From: Actinospica robiniae DSM 44927
GTDB taxonomy: Bacteria > Actinomycetota > Actinomycetes > Streptomycetales > Catenulisporaceae
Assembly: GCF_000504285.1 (NCBI RefSeq)
Contig: NZ_KI632511.1
Location: forward strand, 865,372-929,371
Length of the DNA stretch: 64,000 nt
Direction: 5' to 3'
Under the pieces are notes generated by a model. It ran no database searches, was not told where the DNA came from, and worked only from the letters and a program-made list of their open reading frames with translations. Shown one piece after another: positions 44,826 to 53,569 of the stretch. The stretch's first letter is position 1; each line of letters begins with the position of its first letter. The position numbers and the translations under genes are program-made.

Positions 44826-45332
44826 ATGGCCACCTCGTCCAGGGCTGAATCCGACCTCTCCGACACCCCCGACCACGCCGACATGCCTGCAGCCGGCGCG
44901 CCGCCCGCCCGGCTGCGCCGTCTGCCGACACGTCTGCTGAACCAGAACGCGTTCCGGGCAGACCGGATCGCGGCAGAACGGCTGTCCGCGATTGGAGCGC
45001 GAAAGTGGCACTACGCCGTGCTCTCGTCACTCGAGGAGTCGGGGCCGGCCAGTCAGGCGGAGCTCTCGCGGCGCACCGGGATCTACCGCAGCGACATGGT
45101 CGCCCTGCTCAATGAGCTGGCCGAGGAGAACTACATCCGCCGTGCGCCCGATCCGGAGGACCGGCGGCGCAACGTCGTGCACATCACCAGTCCGGGGAAG
45201 AAGAGGCTTGAAGAGCTCGCCCAGCTGATCGCGCGGATCGAGGATGACCTGCTCGCGCCGTTCTCACCGGCGGAACGCGAGCTGCTTATCGATTTGCTGC
45301 TGCGCCTCAACGAACATCTGCAGCCGCGCTGA
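44826..45332 (+). CDS. MarR-family transcriptional regulator
   Basis: A 168-residue MarR protein. The winged helix is WHYAVLSSLEESGPASQAELSRRTGIYRSDMVALLNELAEENYIRRAPDPEDRRRNVVHITSPGKKRLEEL, including the DRRRN wing. A proline-rich extension of about 35 residues precedes the domain. The TAGGAT hexamer at 44813-44818 is 7 bases from this ATG, so the start at 44826 (leaderless) is preferred to ATG 44817. It probably represses the divergent dehalogenase gene and itself. Confidence 0.88.
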   Translation: MATSSRAESDLSDTPDHADMPAAGAPPARLRRLPTRLLNQNAFRADRIAAERLSAIGARKWHYAVLSSLEESGPASQAELSRRTGIYRSDMVALLNELAEENYIRRAPDPEDRRRNVVHITSPGKKRLEELAQLIARIEDDLLAPFSPAERELLIDLLLRLNEHLQPR

Positions 45333-45417
45333 CCGGGCAATCCGAGGTGCCGCTGCGGGGTGTCAAAACGCTGAAGGGCTCGCCGGCTAGGGCTATGGAC
45401 ACCTAGGGCAAGCAAAA

Positions 45418-45453
45418 GTCGCCCACGTCTGACGCATTGCAGACGTGGGCGAC
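45418..45453 (-). terminator. Terminator of the amino-sugar operon
   Basis: 14-bp perfect arms GTCGCCCACGTCTG and CAGACGTGGGCGAC with an 8-base loop, followed on the minus strand by TTTTGCTT. It ends the leftward SIS-ROK-aldolase operon and also faces the convergent marR. Confidence 0.9.
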
Positions 45454-45481
45454 GGGTGAAGGCGGGTGAGGCGGGTGCTTC

Positions 45482-46330
45482 CTAGCGGGAGACCACCGTG
45501 AGCATCTGTGCGACGGTCTCCGCGAGCGCGATACGCGCGGGCTTGAGGAACTTGCGCGGGTCGACCGTGCGCTCGTCCTCCGCGAGGAACGAGCGGACCG
45601 CGCCGGTGTACGCCAGATTCAGCGCCGTCCCGATGTTGACCTTGACGATGCCCGCGCGTACGCCGGCGGCCAGCGCATCGTCCGGCACGCCCGAGGAACC
45701 GTGCAGCACCAACGGAATCGGCACGGCGTCGCGAAGCCGCTCGATCAGTTCGAAGTCCAGCCCGGCCGTGCGCGTCGTCATCGCGTGCGAGCTGCCCACG
45801 GCGACCGCGAGCGCGTCGACGCCGGTAGCTGCGACGTACTCGGCCGCCTCGTCCGGATCCGTGCGGGCACCGGGCTCGTGGGCACCGAGGTGCACGCCGT
45901 CCTTGCCGCCGACCTGGCCGAGTTCGGCCTCGATGAGCAAGCCGTGCTCGTGCGCCCACTCCGCGGCCCGGCGCGTGGCCGTGACGTTCTCCGCGTAGTC
46001 AGAGTGCGACGCGTCGAACATCACGGAGCTGAATCCCGCCTCCGCGGCCTGGCGGAGCAGGCCGTCGTCCTCGACGTGGTCGAGGTGGAGCGAGACCGGC
46101 ACGCGGGCCGCCTCGGCCACGGCGGCGCTCGCGCGGGCGATCGGCAGCAGGCTGCCGCCGTGGAACTTCACCGCGTTCTCACTGATTTGGAGTATCACCG
46201 GGACGCCGATCTGCTCGGCGCCGGCGACTATGCCCTCGGCGTGCTCGAGCGTGATGACGTTGAACGCGGCGACGGCCCGGTTTCCCGCCCGGGCGTCGGC
46301 TATCAGCTCGGCGGTCGAACGCAGTGCCAT
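45482..46330 (-). CDS. Class II (zinc) ketose-bisphosphate aldolase, GatY/KbaY-like
   Basis: A 282-residue class II aldolase. FNVITLEHAEGIVAGAEQIGVPVILQIS opens the barrel. LHLDHVEDDGLL has the catalytic Asp and zinc His, and SSVMFDASHSDYAENV the next ligand region. GSSHAM and VLHGSSGVPDDALAAGVRAGIVKVNIGT carry the zinc His and phosphate loop. Members split tagatose-1,6- or fructose-1,6-bisphosphate into triose phosphates. It is the last gene of an operon with a ROK kinase and a SIS-domain AgaS-like isomerase, which points to galactosamine or tagatose-phosphate catabolism. Confidence 0.9.
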   Translation of the reverse strand: MALRSTAELIADARAGNRAVAAFNVITLEHAEGIVAGAEQIGVPVILQISENAVKFHGGSLLPIARASAAVAEAARVPVSLHLDHVEDDGLLRQAAEAGFSSVMFDASHSDYAENVTATRRAAEWAHEHGLLIEAELGQVGGKDGVHLGAHEPGARTDPDEAAEYVAATGVDALAVAVGSSHAMTTRTAGLDFELIERLRDAVPIPLVLHGSSGVPDDALAAGVRAGIVKVNIGTALNLAYTGAVRSFLAEDERTVDPRKFLKPARIALAETVAQMLTVVSR

Positions 46331-46334
46331 GAGA

Positions 46335-47294
46335 TCAGATCCTCGAATTCGGTGCGTGCCTGGGGCGGTCGGTGGGACGTTCAGCGAGCAGGTCCAGCGC
46401 GATCAGAGCCGCGCCGGCCACGGCTGCCTCGTCGCCGAGTTCGGCCTGGACCAGGCGTGGCGGGCGTTGGAAGGTGAGACGCGCGTCGATCTCGGCGCGC
46501 AGGGGGGCCAAGAGCTGCTCGCCGGCCTTGGCGACGCCGCCGCCGACCACGATCACGTCGAGGTCCAGCAGCGTGATGGCGCCTGTCAGTGCGGTCGCCA
46601 GCCCTTGAACGGCGTCGGACCATACCTCACCGGCGCGCGGGTCACCCGCCGCGGCGAGTTGCGCGACCTCGTGGGCTGAGATGCCGGTGCCGAAGCGCTG
46701 CTTGATCCCGGTGGCGGAGGCGATCGTCTCGAGGCAGCCGCGCTGGCCGCAGCCACACGGATCCCCGGCCGGGTCGACGATGACGTGGCCGATCTCTCCG
46801 GCACGGTGGTGCGGCCCCAGGCGCGGAACCCCGTCGAGGCACAGCATGCCGCCGACGCCGGTGCCGAGAGCCACGAACAGGTAGTCCCGGCTGCCGCGGG
46901 CCGCGCCGATGCGGCCCTCGGCCAGGCCGCCGAGCCGCACGTCGTGACCGAGCGCGACCGGAATGCCCGCGAGCCGCTCGGTCAGCAGCGCGCGCAGCGG
47001 CAAGTCAGCCCACTGAGGCGCCACGGAGTACTCCGCCACGCCCGCCACGTCGTCCACGATTCCCGGAACGCCCACGCCGACCGCGTCCACCGGCCCGTGC
47101 GCGGCGAGGAGGTCGGCGGCGAAGTCACCGAGTACGTCGGCCGCCGCGGCGTCCGGCGGCGTCGCCCGGCGTTCGGCGTGCTCGGGCTCGCCGAGCCGGC
47201 CGTCGGCCTGCACGGTGCGGAACGCGGCCTTCATGGAGGTGCCGCCGACGTCGATCCCGAGCACTCGTGCCGGAGCGTGCGCGGCCGAGGTCAC
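46335..47294 (-). CDS. ROK-family sugar kinase
   Basis: A 319-residue ROK protein. The ATP-binding motif is VLGIDVGGTSMKAAF. GHDVRLGGLAEGRIGAARGSRDYLFVALGTGVGGMLCLDG is the catalytic/ATP region. The ROK zinc/signature motif is HRAGEIGHVIVDPAGDPCGCGQRGCLETIAS, with the His and CGCGQRGC Cys ligands. These phosphorylate glucose, GlcNAc or related sugars. The GTG start overlaps the SIS stop (GTGA). In this operon it would phosphorylate the amino sugar or its keto product. Confidence 0.92.
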   Translation of the reverse strand: MTSAAHAPARVLGIDVGGTSMKAAFRTVQADGRLGEPEHAERRATPPDAAAADVLGDFAADLLAAHGPVDAVGVGVPGIVDDVAGVAEYSVAPQWADLPLRALLTERLAGIPVALGHDVRLGGLAEGRIGAARGSRDYLFVALGTGVGGMLCLDGVPRLGPHHRAGEIGHVIVDPAGDPCGCGQRGCLETIASATGIKQRFGTGISAHEVAQLAAAGDPRAGEVWSDAVQGLATALTGAITLLDLDVIVVGGGVAKAGEQLLAPLRAEIDARLTFQRPPRLVQAELGDEAAVAGAALIALDLLAERPTDRPRHAPNSRI

Positions 47295-48181
47295 GGGAGG
47301 ATGACCGAACGCGTCAGGTGCCGCGGCTGGTCCGGGTCGAGGCCGCGCGCCTCGGCGATCGCGACGGCCAGGCGCTGCACCCGGATCAGGTCGGCCATCG
47401 GGTCGAGCGTGCTCGTCTCCAGGTGGCCGCCGGTCGCGGCGATCTGCGCGTCCAGGCCGTCCGGGAGCGCGCCGAAGCCCCAGGCGACGCGGTTCGGGCC
47501 GGTGATGCTGATCGGTCCGTGGCGGTACTCCATCGCCGGGTACGACTCGGTCCAGGCGCACGCGGCTTCGCGCATCTTGAGCCCGGCCTCGGTGGCCAGA
47601 CCGTTGGTCCAACCCGTGCCGAGGAAGCTGAACTGCTCGGCGCCGGTGAGCGTGTCCGCGAGCGGGGCGGCGACGGCGGTGCGGGCGTCGGCGATCGCGC
47701 AGGTCAGGTCCTCGCCGAGGTGCGCGCGCAGCAGGGCGAGCGCGGTGGTGGCGAAGCGGGTCTGGACCACGGACTTCTCGTCGGCGAATTCGAGCACGAT
47801 GACGTCGTCGGCCGCGGTCATGATCGGGGTGCGCGGGTCGCCGGTGATCGCGGTGGTCGGCACGATGCCGCGCACGCGGTCGAGCAGCGCGAGGACCTCG
47901 GTGGTGGTGCCCGAACGGGTGATGGTGACGATCCGGTCGTAGCGGCCGGCCGCCGCGACGCGACCGAACGGGAACTCGGAGGCCGCGAAGGCGTCGGTCT
48001 CGCCCTGACCGGCCGCTTCACGCAGCGCGGCGTAGCTCATGGCGATGAACCACGACGTGCCGCAGCCCACCACGGCGACCCGCTCGCCCGGCGCGGGCAG
48101 CCCGGCGGCGGTCGGTGCTAGCTCCACGGCCTTGGCCCAGCATTCCGGCTGACTGGCTATCTCTGCGGTGACGTGTCGCAC
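47291..48181 (-). CDS. SIS-domain sugar isomerase/deaminase (AgaS-like)
   Basis: A 296-residue protein with two SIS domains. The first begins ERVAVVGCGTSWFIAMSYAALREAAG, with RIVTITRSGTTTEVLALLDRV as the phosphosugar-binding Ser/Thr loop. The second has EQFSFLGTGWTNGLATEAGLKMREAACAWTESYPAMEYRHGPIS, in which Glu and His of the E-x-x-HGP motif act in isomerisation. AgaS-type enzymes deaminate/isomerise galactosamine-6-phosphate. It is the first gene of the operon. Confidence 0.9.
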   Translation of the reverse strand: MRHVTAEIASQPECWAKAVELAPTAAGLPAPGERVAVVGCGTSWFIAMSYAALREAAGQGETDAFAASEFPFGRVAAAGRYDRIVTITRSGTTTEVLALLDRVRGIVPTTAITGDPRTPIMTAADDVIVLEFADEKSVVQTRFATTALALLRAHLGEDLTCAIADARTAVAAPLADTLTGAEQFSFLGTGWTNGLATEAGLKMREAACAWTESYPAMEYRHGPISITGPNRVAWGFGALPDGLDAQIAATGGHLETSTLDPMADLIRVQRLAVAIAEARGLDPDQPRHLTRSVILP

Positions 48182-48235
48182 GGCGGGCTCCCTCTGCTCC
48201 GGATGCGCGAACCGCGCATCATCATGCTCGATAGT

Positions 48236-48247
48236 GATCGAAAGATC
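48236..48247. promoter_or_regulatory. Possible DeoR-type operator
   Basis: GATCGAAAGATC, read on the minus strand as GATCTTTCGATC, lies 55 bases upstream of the SIS gene. Repeats of TTTCGATCA-like sequence are common in DeoR-regulated sugar operons. No regulator gene is adjacent. Confidence 0.4.
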
Positions 48248-48464
48248 TCAGAAACGCGCAGGATTGGCAAGCTGGACGAGGGGGTGTGTCGCGTGGCGCG
48301 CGTCAGGCGAGGCCGTCCTGGTGCGGGCGTCAGGGTGCGGGCGAGTGCTCGTGGTGCCGCAGTGGCGTCGCGCCGGCGAAGGTGCTGGTGAAGGTGTTCA
48401 TCATTTCGTGTGAGGATTGACGATTGGCTTGTCTTGAAGACTCTCGGTAGCCGACAGTTGACGC

Positions 48465-49093
48465 ATGGTCAGTTCGTCGCACGAAGTTGCGCATCACCTC
48501 ATCCGGGAAGACCCAGATGCCATCGTCAGACTCGGTGAAGTCTCAGGTAAGAAATTCCCCCGGACGAAGTCCGTGGAGGTCTTCCCGTCCGACGCCACGG
48601 AAACGCGCCCGGTGGAGCGCAGGATCGATTCGACGACGTCGAGGCCGCTGCCAAGGACATCACGCTGGCTGTGCTCTCGGCGATCATCCATGCCAAATCG
48701 CCTGATATGGACCGCATCCAGCGGTCGGTCGCTCTGGCGTTGAGCCGTCGCTCGGACGTCGACTTCACCGTGTGGGCTGAATCACTCGAGCGCGGCCTGG
48801 GGGATACGCAGGCCGCAGAGAATTGGAGGACAATGATGAGCCTGGATCTCTCGTTCTTCAGGTCGAAGACGTCCCAGTGGCTGCGTGAAATGGGTCGCGA
48901 AGAGGGTCGTGCCGAGGGCCGAGTGCAGGAGCGCGCCCACGGCATCGTCGCGATCATGACGGCGCGGGAGGTGCCGCTGACCGCCGACGAGGTCGAGCGC
49001 GTCCAGTCGTGCACGGATGAGGCACTACTGGACCGCTGGTTCGGCCGGGCGGTCTCGGCCGAGTCCGCCGCCGAGCTTTTCGCCGAGGGCTGA
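48465..49093 (+). pseudogene. Rpn/YhgA-like transposase-nuclease-family gene with internal deletion
   Basis: The N-terminal frame (ATG 48465) reads MVSSSHEVAHHLIREDP and VEVFPSDATETRPVERRIDS, like the start of actinomycete proteins of the PD-(D/E)XK (Rpn/YhgA) type. Homology then jumps, with a frame change near 48615, to DDVEAAAKDITLAVLSAIIHAKSP ... LDLSFFRSKTSQWLREMGREEGRAEGR ... LDRWFGRAVSAESAAELFAEG, the C-terminal part of the same kind of protein. The central nuclease core, about 100 residues, is missing. The gene is therefore non-functional unless the C-terminal ORF (48671) is translated alone. Confidence 0.7.
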
Positions 49094-49179
49094 ACCACTT
49101 CCTCGCGAGTGACGGTGTGCTGCTTCAGGGCACGTAAACCCGTTTCTCCCCGAGGCGCTGATCCGCCACACTCGTACGC

Positions 49180-50961
49180 ATGCTCGTCACGATCACAGCG
49201 ACACGGCCGCCTGGGGCGGAGTGGGCGGCCACCGACCTCGGCTACCTGCTCGCAAAGAACCCCGCGACCGTCCAGTCCTTCAGCCACGGCTTCGGTCGGT
49301 CCCGGGTGTTCTACCCGGAGGCCGACGAGGGCCGGTGCACGGCTGCGCTCTACCTCGAGATCGACCCGATCGGGTTGATCAAGAGCCGCAACCTGGACTC
49401 CGCCGACTTCTCGCTGTCGCAATACGTCAACGACCGGCCCTACGCGGCGACCTCGCTGCTCGCGGGGGCGATCGGGCAGGTGTTCCGCACGGCGATCCGC
49501 GGCACGTCGAAGGAGCGGCCGGAGCTGGCCGCGACCGCTCTGCCGCTGACGCTGCGGCTGCCGGTGGTGCCGGCCACGCCTGAGCTCATCGAGCGGCTCT
49601 TCACTCCGCTCGGGTGGGCGGTGACGGCGACGCCGCTCCCGCTCGACCCGGCGTTTCCCGAGTGGGGGGAGTCGCGGTACTGCGATGTCGAACTCTCCGG
49701 CGAGCAGCGTGTTTCCGACGCGCTGAGCCAGCTTTATGTGCTGCTGCCGGTGCTCGACGGGTCCAAGCACTACTGGATCGACGCCGCGGAGGTCGAGAAG
49801 CTGCTGCGCGCGGGGGAGGCTTGGCTGGCCGGGCATCCGGACCGCGAGCTGATCACGCGTCGGTATCTCGGCCGTCGGCCCACGCTCGTGCGCAGCGCGC
49901 TGGCTCGGCTGGCCGAGTCGGACGAGGTGCCCGAGTCCGAGCTCGACAATGCGGTGAGCGAGGACGCGGACGGGGAGAGCGAGACCGTCGTCGATGGCGC
50001 AGCCGGTGCGGTCGACGCCGTCGGTGCGGCTGGCGCGGCCGGTGCGACCGCCGATGCTGAGGAGCCGCGCGTCTCGTTGGCCACGCAGCGGCATCACGCC
50101 GTCGTCGCGGCGCTCAAGGACGTCGGCGGCAAGGCGGTGCTCGACCTCGGTTGCGGCGGCGGTGCGCTGCTGCAGCACTTGCTGAACGACCGATACTTCC
50201 GCGAGATCTTGGGCGTCGACGTCTCCGTCAGGGCCCTGCAGTACGCGGCGCGCAAGCTGCGGCTGGAGCGGCTGCCGGAAGCGGTGGCCTCGCGGCTCAC
50301 GCTGAAGCAGGGGTCGCTGACGTACACCGACTCGTCGCTCAAGGGCTTCGACGCAGCCGTGCTGATGGAGGTCATCGAGCACGTGGATCCGCCGCGGCTG
50401 GCCTCGCTCGAACACGCCGTGTTCGGGGCGGCGCGGCCTGGGGCGGTGATCGTCACGACGCCGAACGTCGAGTACAACGTGCGCTACGAGACGCTCGAGG
50501 CGGGGCGGCTGCGGCACCGGGACCACCGGTTCGAGTGGAGTCGGGACGAGTTCGGCGTGTGGGCGCGGGACGTCGCCTCGCAGTACGGGTACGAGGTGGA
50601 ATTCCGGACGGTCGGGGAGGTCGACGAGGAAGTGGGCTCGCCGACGCAGCTGGCGCTGTTCCGGCGGAGCGACGCGCGCGAGCAGGAGAGCGGGCAGGCG
50701 GCCGGAGACGCGCGGGAAGGTGGAAAGATAACAGGCCCAACGCGCAGCGCCGAATCCCACGCTGGTACCGCAGCCGACGACGCCACGACAGCAGAGGCCA
50801 CATCCGCGGCCGCGACGACAGCCGAGCTCACACCCGCGGCCCCGGCCACGGCCGTATCCCCACGCACGGCCGCACCCGCATCCGCACCCGCACCCGCACC
50901 AACGCCCGCACCAACGCAGGCACCCACATCCGCAACCGACGCCGCGAAGGAGGCGAACTAG
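49180..50961 (+). CDS. hen1: Hen1: 3'-terminal RNA ribose 2'-O-methyltransferase
   Basis: A 593-residue member of the bacterial Hen1 family. The N-terminal Hen1-specific domain is LVTITATRPPGAEWAATDLGYLLAKNPATVQSFSHGFGRSRVFYPEA and DRPYAATSLLAGAIGQVFRTA. An acidic linker (about 245-295) precedes the methyltransferase domain: SAM motif DLGCGGG near 322, metal ligands in EVIEHVD (about 397-402) and the RHRDHRFEWSRDEF segment. Hen1 2'-O-methylates the damaged 3' end so the repaired RNA cannot be cut again at the same site. The C-terminal 90 residues are Ala/Thr/Pro-rich and probably disordered; the usual size is nearer 460-500 residues. It is 3 bases from pnkp. Confidence 0.93.
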   Translation: MLVTITATRPPGAEWAATDLGYLLAKNPATVQSFSHGFGRSRVFYPEADEGRCTAALYLEIDPIGLIKSRNLDSADFSLSQYVNDRPYAATSLLAGAIGQVFRTAIRGTSKERPELAATALPLTLRLPVVPATPELIERLFTPLGWAVTATPLPLDPAFPEWGESRYCDVELSGEQRVSDALSQLYVLLPVLDGSKHYWIDAAEVEKLLRAGEAWLAGHPDRELITRRYLGRRPTLVRSALARLAESDEVPESELDNAVSEDADGESETVVDGAAGAVDAVGAAGAAGATADAEEPRVSLATQRHHAVVAALKDVGGKAVLDLGCGGGALLQHLLNDRYFREILGVDVSVRALQYAARKLRLERLPEAVASRLTLKQGSLTYTDSSLKGFDAAVLMEVIEHVDPPRLASLEHAVFGAARPGAVIVTTPNVEYNVRYETLEAGRLRHRDHRFEWSRDEFGVWARDVASQYGYEVEFRTVGEVDEEVGSPTQLALFRRSDAREQESGQAAGDAREGGKITGPTRSAESHAGTAADDATTAEATSAAATTAELTPAAPATAVSPRTAAPASAPAPAPTPAPTQAPTSATDAAKEAN

Positions 50962-50964
50962 TCC

Positions 50965-53514
50965 ATGCGCACCCTCACCGTCCCCGAGCTTTCGCTCGTG
51001 GTCCTGATCGGCACGACCGGGTCCGGAAAGTCGACATTCGCCGCCAGACACTTCCTACCGACCCAGGTGATCTCTTCCGACCACTGCCGTGGCCTGGTCA
51101 GCGATGACGAGAACGACCAGTCCGCTACGCCGGATGCTTTCGCTCTGCTTCATCATCTGGCCGGGATCCGCCTGCGGCGCGGGCTGCTTACCGTCATCGA
51201 TGCGACCAACGTGCAGCCCAAGGCGCGCGAGGCTTTGGTGAAGGTCGCGCGCGAGTATGACGTGCTGCCGGTGGCGATCGTGCTCGACGTGCCGGAACAG
51301 GTGTGTCGCGAGCGAAACGAGCTGCGGCCGGACCGGGTCATGGGGCCGCACGTGATCTCGCGTCAGCGGCGCGAGCTTCGTGCGCATCTGCGGAACCTCG
51401 AACGCGAGGGCTTTCGCAAGGTGCACATCCTGCACGGCGTCGAGGAGATCGACACCGCCGAGCTCGCGTACGAGAAGGCCTACAACGACAAGCGCGAACT
51501 GCCCGGGCCCTTCGACGTCATCGGCGACGTGCACGGGTGCCGTGCTGAGCTGGAGTCGCTGCTGGTCTCGCTCGACTACACGCTGGTCCGTGACGAGGTC
51601 GGCCGCGCGGTCGACGCCGTGCCTCCGGAGAGCCGTACCGCGGTCTTCGTCGGCGACCTCGTCGACCGCGGTCCTGACACGCCAGGCGTGCTGCGGCTGG
51701 TGATGGGCATGGTCGAGGCCGGCCACGCGCTGTGTGTACCGGGCAACCACGAGAACAAGCTCGTGCGCGCCCTCACCGGTCGCAAGGTGCAGGTGCGGCA
51801 CGGGTTGGCCGAGTCGCTTGAGCAGCTCGAGCGTGAGCCGGAGGAGTTCCGCAAGCGTGTCATCGACTTCTGTCGCGGCCTGATCAGCCATTACGTGCTC
51901 GATGAGGGACGGCTTGTGGTCGCTCACGCCGGGCTGAAGGAGTCCTACCAGGGCCGTGCGTCGGGGCGGGTACGCTCGTTCGCGCTCTACGGCGAGACCA
52001 CCGGGGAGACGGACGAGTACGGGTTGCCGGTGCGCTACCCGTGGGCCGAGGAGTACCGCGGCTCGGCCATGGTGCTCTACGGCCACACTCCGGTGCTGGA
52101 GCCGGCGTGGGTCAACAACACCCTGTGTCTCGACACCGGCTGCGTGTTCGGCGGTTCGCTGACGGCTCTGCGCTACCCGGAGCGCGAACTGGTCGCCGTG
52201 CCGGCCGAGCAGGTCTGGTACGAGCCGGTGCGTCCGCTGGCGTCGGCGCGGGTGGGTCGTGACCCCGGCGTGCTCGACCTCGGCGACGTGTTCGGCCGTC
52301 GCACCGTGCAGACGCGGTTCATGGGCGACCTGATCGTGCACGAGGAGAACTCGGCCGCGGCCCTGGAGGTGATGAGCCGGTTCGCCGTGGATCCGCGCTG
52401 GCTCGTCTACCTGCCGCCGACGATGGCGCCGGTGGCCACGTCGGCCCGGGAGGACGTGCTCGAACATCCGGCGGAGGCCTTCGGCTACTTCGGCGCTGCA
52501 GGGGTGTCGCGTGTCGTGTGCGAGGAGAAGCACATGGGCTCGCGGGCCGTGGTGTTGGTCACCCGGGATGCGGCCGGCGAGGCCGCGGCGCAGCGGTTCG
52601 GGGTGACCGACGGATCGACGGGTGTCGTCGTGACGCGGACCGGGCGGCCGTTCTTCGACTCCGCCGCGGTGACCGAGGATCTGCTGGCGAGGGTGCGCGC
52701 GGCTGCGACTACGGCTGGGTTGTGGGACGAGCTCGCCACGGACTGGCTGCTGCTCGACTGCGAGCTGCTGCCATGGTCGGCGAAGGCCATGGGACTGCTG
52801 CGCGACCAGTACGCGGCGGTCGGTGCAGCGTCACGGGCCGGGCTCGGGGCGACGATAGCGGTGCTCGAACAGGGTGCTGCGCGTGGGCTCGATCTCGGCA
52901 CGATGATCGACGATCAGCGTGGCCGACGCGAGGCGGCGGAATCGTTCACGGCTGCTTACGGTCGTTACTGCTGGTCGACTTCCGGCCTGGACGGTGTGCG
53001 GCTCGCGCCGTTCCAGGTGCTGGCGGCCGAGGGCGTCGTGCATGCTGAGCGTGACCACGGCTGGCATCTGGAGGTGCTCGACCGGCTGTGCGCCGCCGAC
53101 ACGTCGCTGTTCCAGCCGACCGCTCGACGCGTCGTCGACCTCGAGGACGCGGCGGCCGTGGCGGAAGCGACCGCGTGGTGGGAGGAATTGACCGGCGGCG
53201 GGGGAGAGGGCATGGTCGTCAAGCCCTTCGACGCGCTGGTGCGCGACGGCCGCCGGATCGTCCAGCCCGGGGTGAAGTGCCGCGGTCCGGAGTACCTGCG
53301 GATCATCTACGGCCCGGAATACCTCGAGCCGCGCAACCTGGCCCGGCTGCGTCGCCGGTGGCTCGGGCGCAAGCAGTCGCTGGCGCTGCGCGAGTACGTG
53401 CTCGGGCTCGAGGCGCTTGAGCGGTTCGTGGCGCGGGAGCCGCTCTACCGCGTGCACGAGTCGGTCTTCGCGGTGCTGGCACTCGAGTCGGAGCCGGTCG
53501 ACCCTCGCCTCTAG
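50965..53514 (+). CDS. pnkp: Pnkp: polynucleotide kinase-phosphatase-ligase
   Basis: An 849-residue three-domain RNA-end-healing enzyme. The kinase P-loop is GTTGSGKST (residues 16-24). The metallophosphatase domain has GDVHGC (about 187), GDLVDRGPD (about 230) and GNHE (about 259). The ligase-like adenylyltransferase has EEKHMGSRAVVL, with the nucleotidyl Lys at 522, and EGMVVKPFDALV near the end. Pnkp heals 2',3'-cyclic phosphate and 5'-OH ends and, with Hen1, seals and marks cleaved RNAs such as ribotoxin-cut tRNAs. Immediately downstream of hen1, so an operon. A 17-bp-arm terminator follows. Confidence 0.95.
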   Translation: MRTLTVPELSLVVLIGTTGSGKSTFAARHFLPTQVISSDHCRGLVSDDENDQSATPDAFALLHHLAGIRLRRGLLTVIDATNVQPKAREALVKVAREYDVLPVAIVLDVPEQVCRERNELRPDRVMGPHVISRQRRELRAHLRNLEREGFRKVHILHGVEEIDTAELAYEKAYNDKRELPGPFDVIGDVHGCRAELESLLVSLDYTLVRDEVGRAVDAVPPESRTAVFVGDLVDRGPDTPGVLRLVMGMVEAGHALCVPGNHENKLVRALTGRKVQVRHGLAESLEQLEREPEEFRKRVIDFCRGLISHYVLDEGRLVVAHAGLKESYQGRASGRVRSFALYGETTGETDEYGLPVRYPWAEEYRGSAMVLYGHTPVLEPAWVNNTLCLDTGCVFGGSLTALRYPERELVAVPAEQVWYEPVRPLASARVGRDPGVLDLGDVFGRRTVQTRFMGDLIVHEENSAAALEVMSRFAVDPRWLVYLPPTMAPVATSAREDVLEHPAEAFGYFGAAGVSRVVCEEKHMGSRAVVLVTRDAAGEAAAQRFGVTDGSTGVVVTRTGRPFFDSAAVTEDLLARVRAAATTAGLWDELATDWLLLDCELLPWSAKAMGLLRDQYAAVGAASRAGLGATIAVLEQGAARGLDLGTMIDDQRGRREAAESFTAAYGRYCWSTSGLDGVRLAPFQVLAAEGVVHAERDHGWHLEVLDRLCAADTSLFQPTARRVVDLEDAAAVAEATAWWEELTGGGGEGMVVKPFDALVRDGRRIVQPGVKCRGPEYLRIIYGPEYLEPRNLARLRRRWLGRKQSLALREYVLGLEALERFVAREPLYRVHESVFAVLALESEPVDPRL

Positions 53515-53527
53515 GCCGGGCAAACGG

Positions 53528-53569
53528 CCCGGACAAGCTCACGCGTCAAGGTGCGTGAGCTTGTCCGGG
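53528..53569. terminator. Convergent terminator of pnkp and sigma-J genes
   Basis: 17-bp perfect arms CCCGGACAAGCTCACGC and GCGTGAGCTTGTCCGGG with an 8-base loop. The stop codon and last codons of the convergent sigma-factor gene lie inside the hairpin, so the coding end doubles as terminator. Confidence 0.85.
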
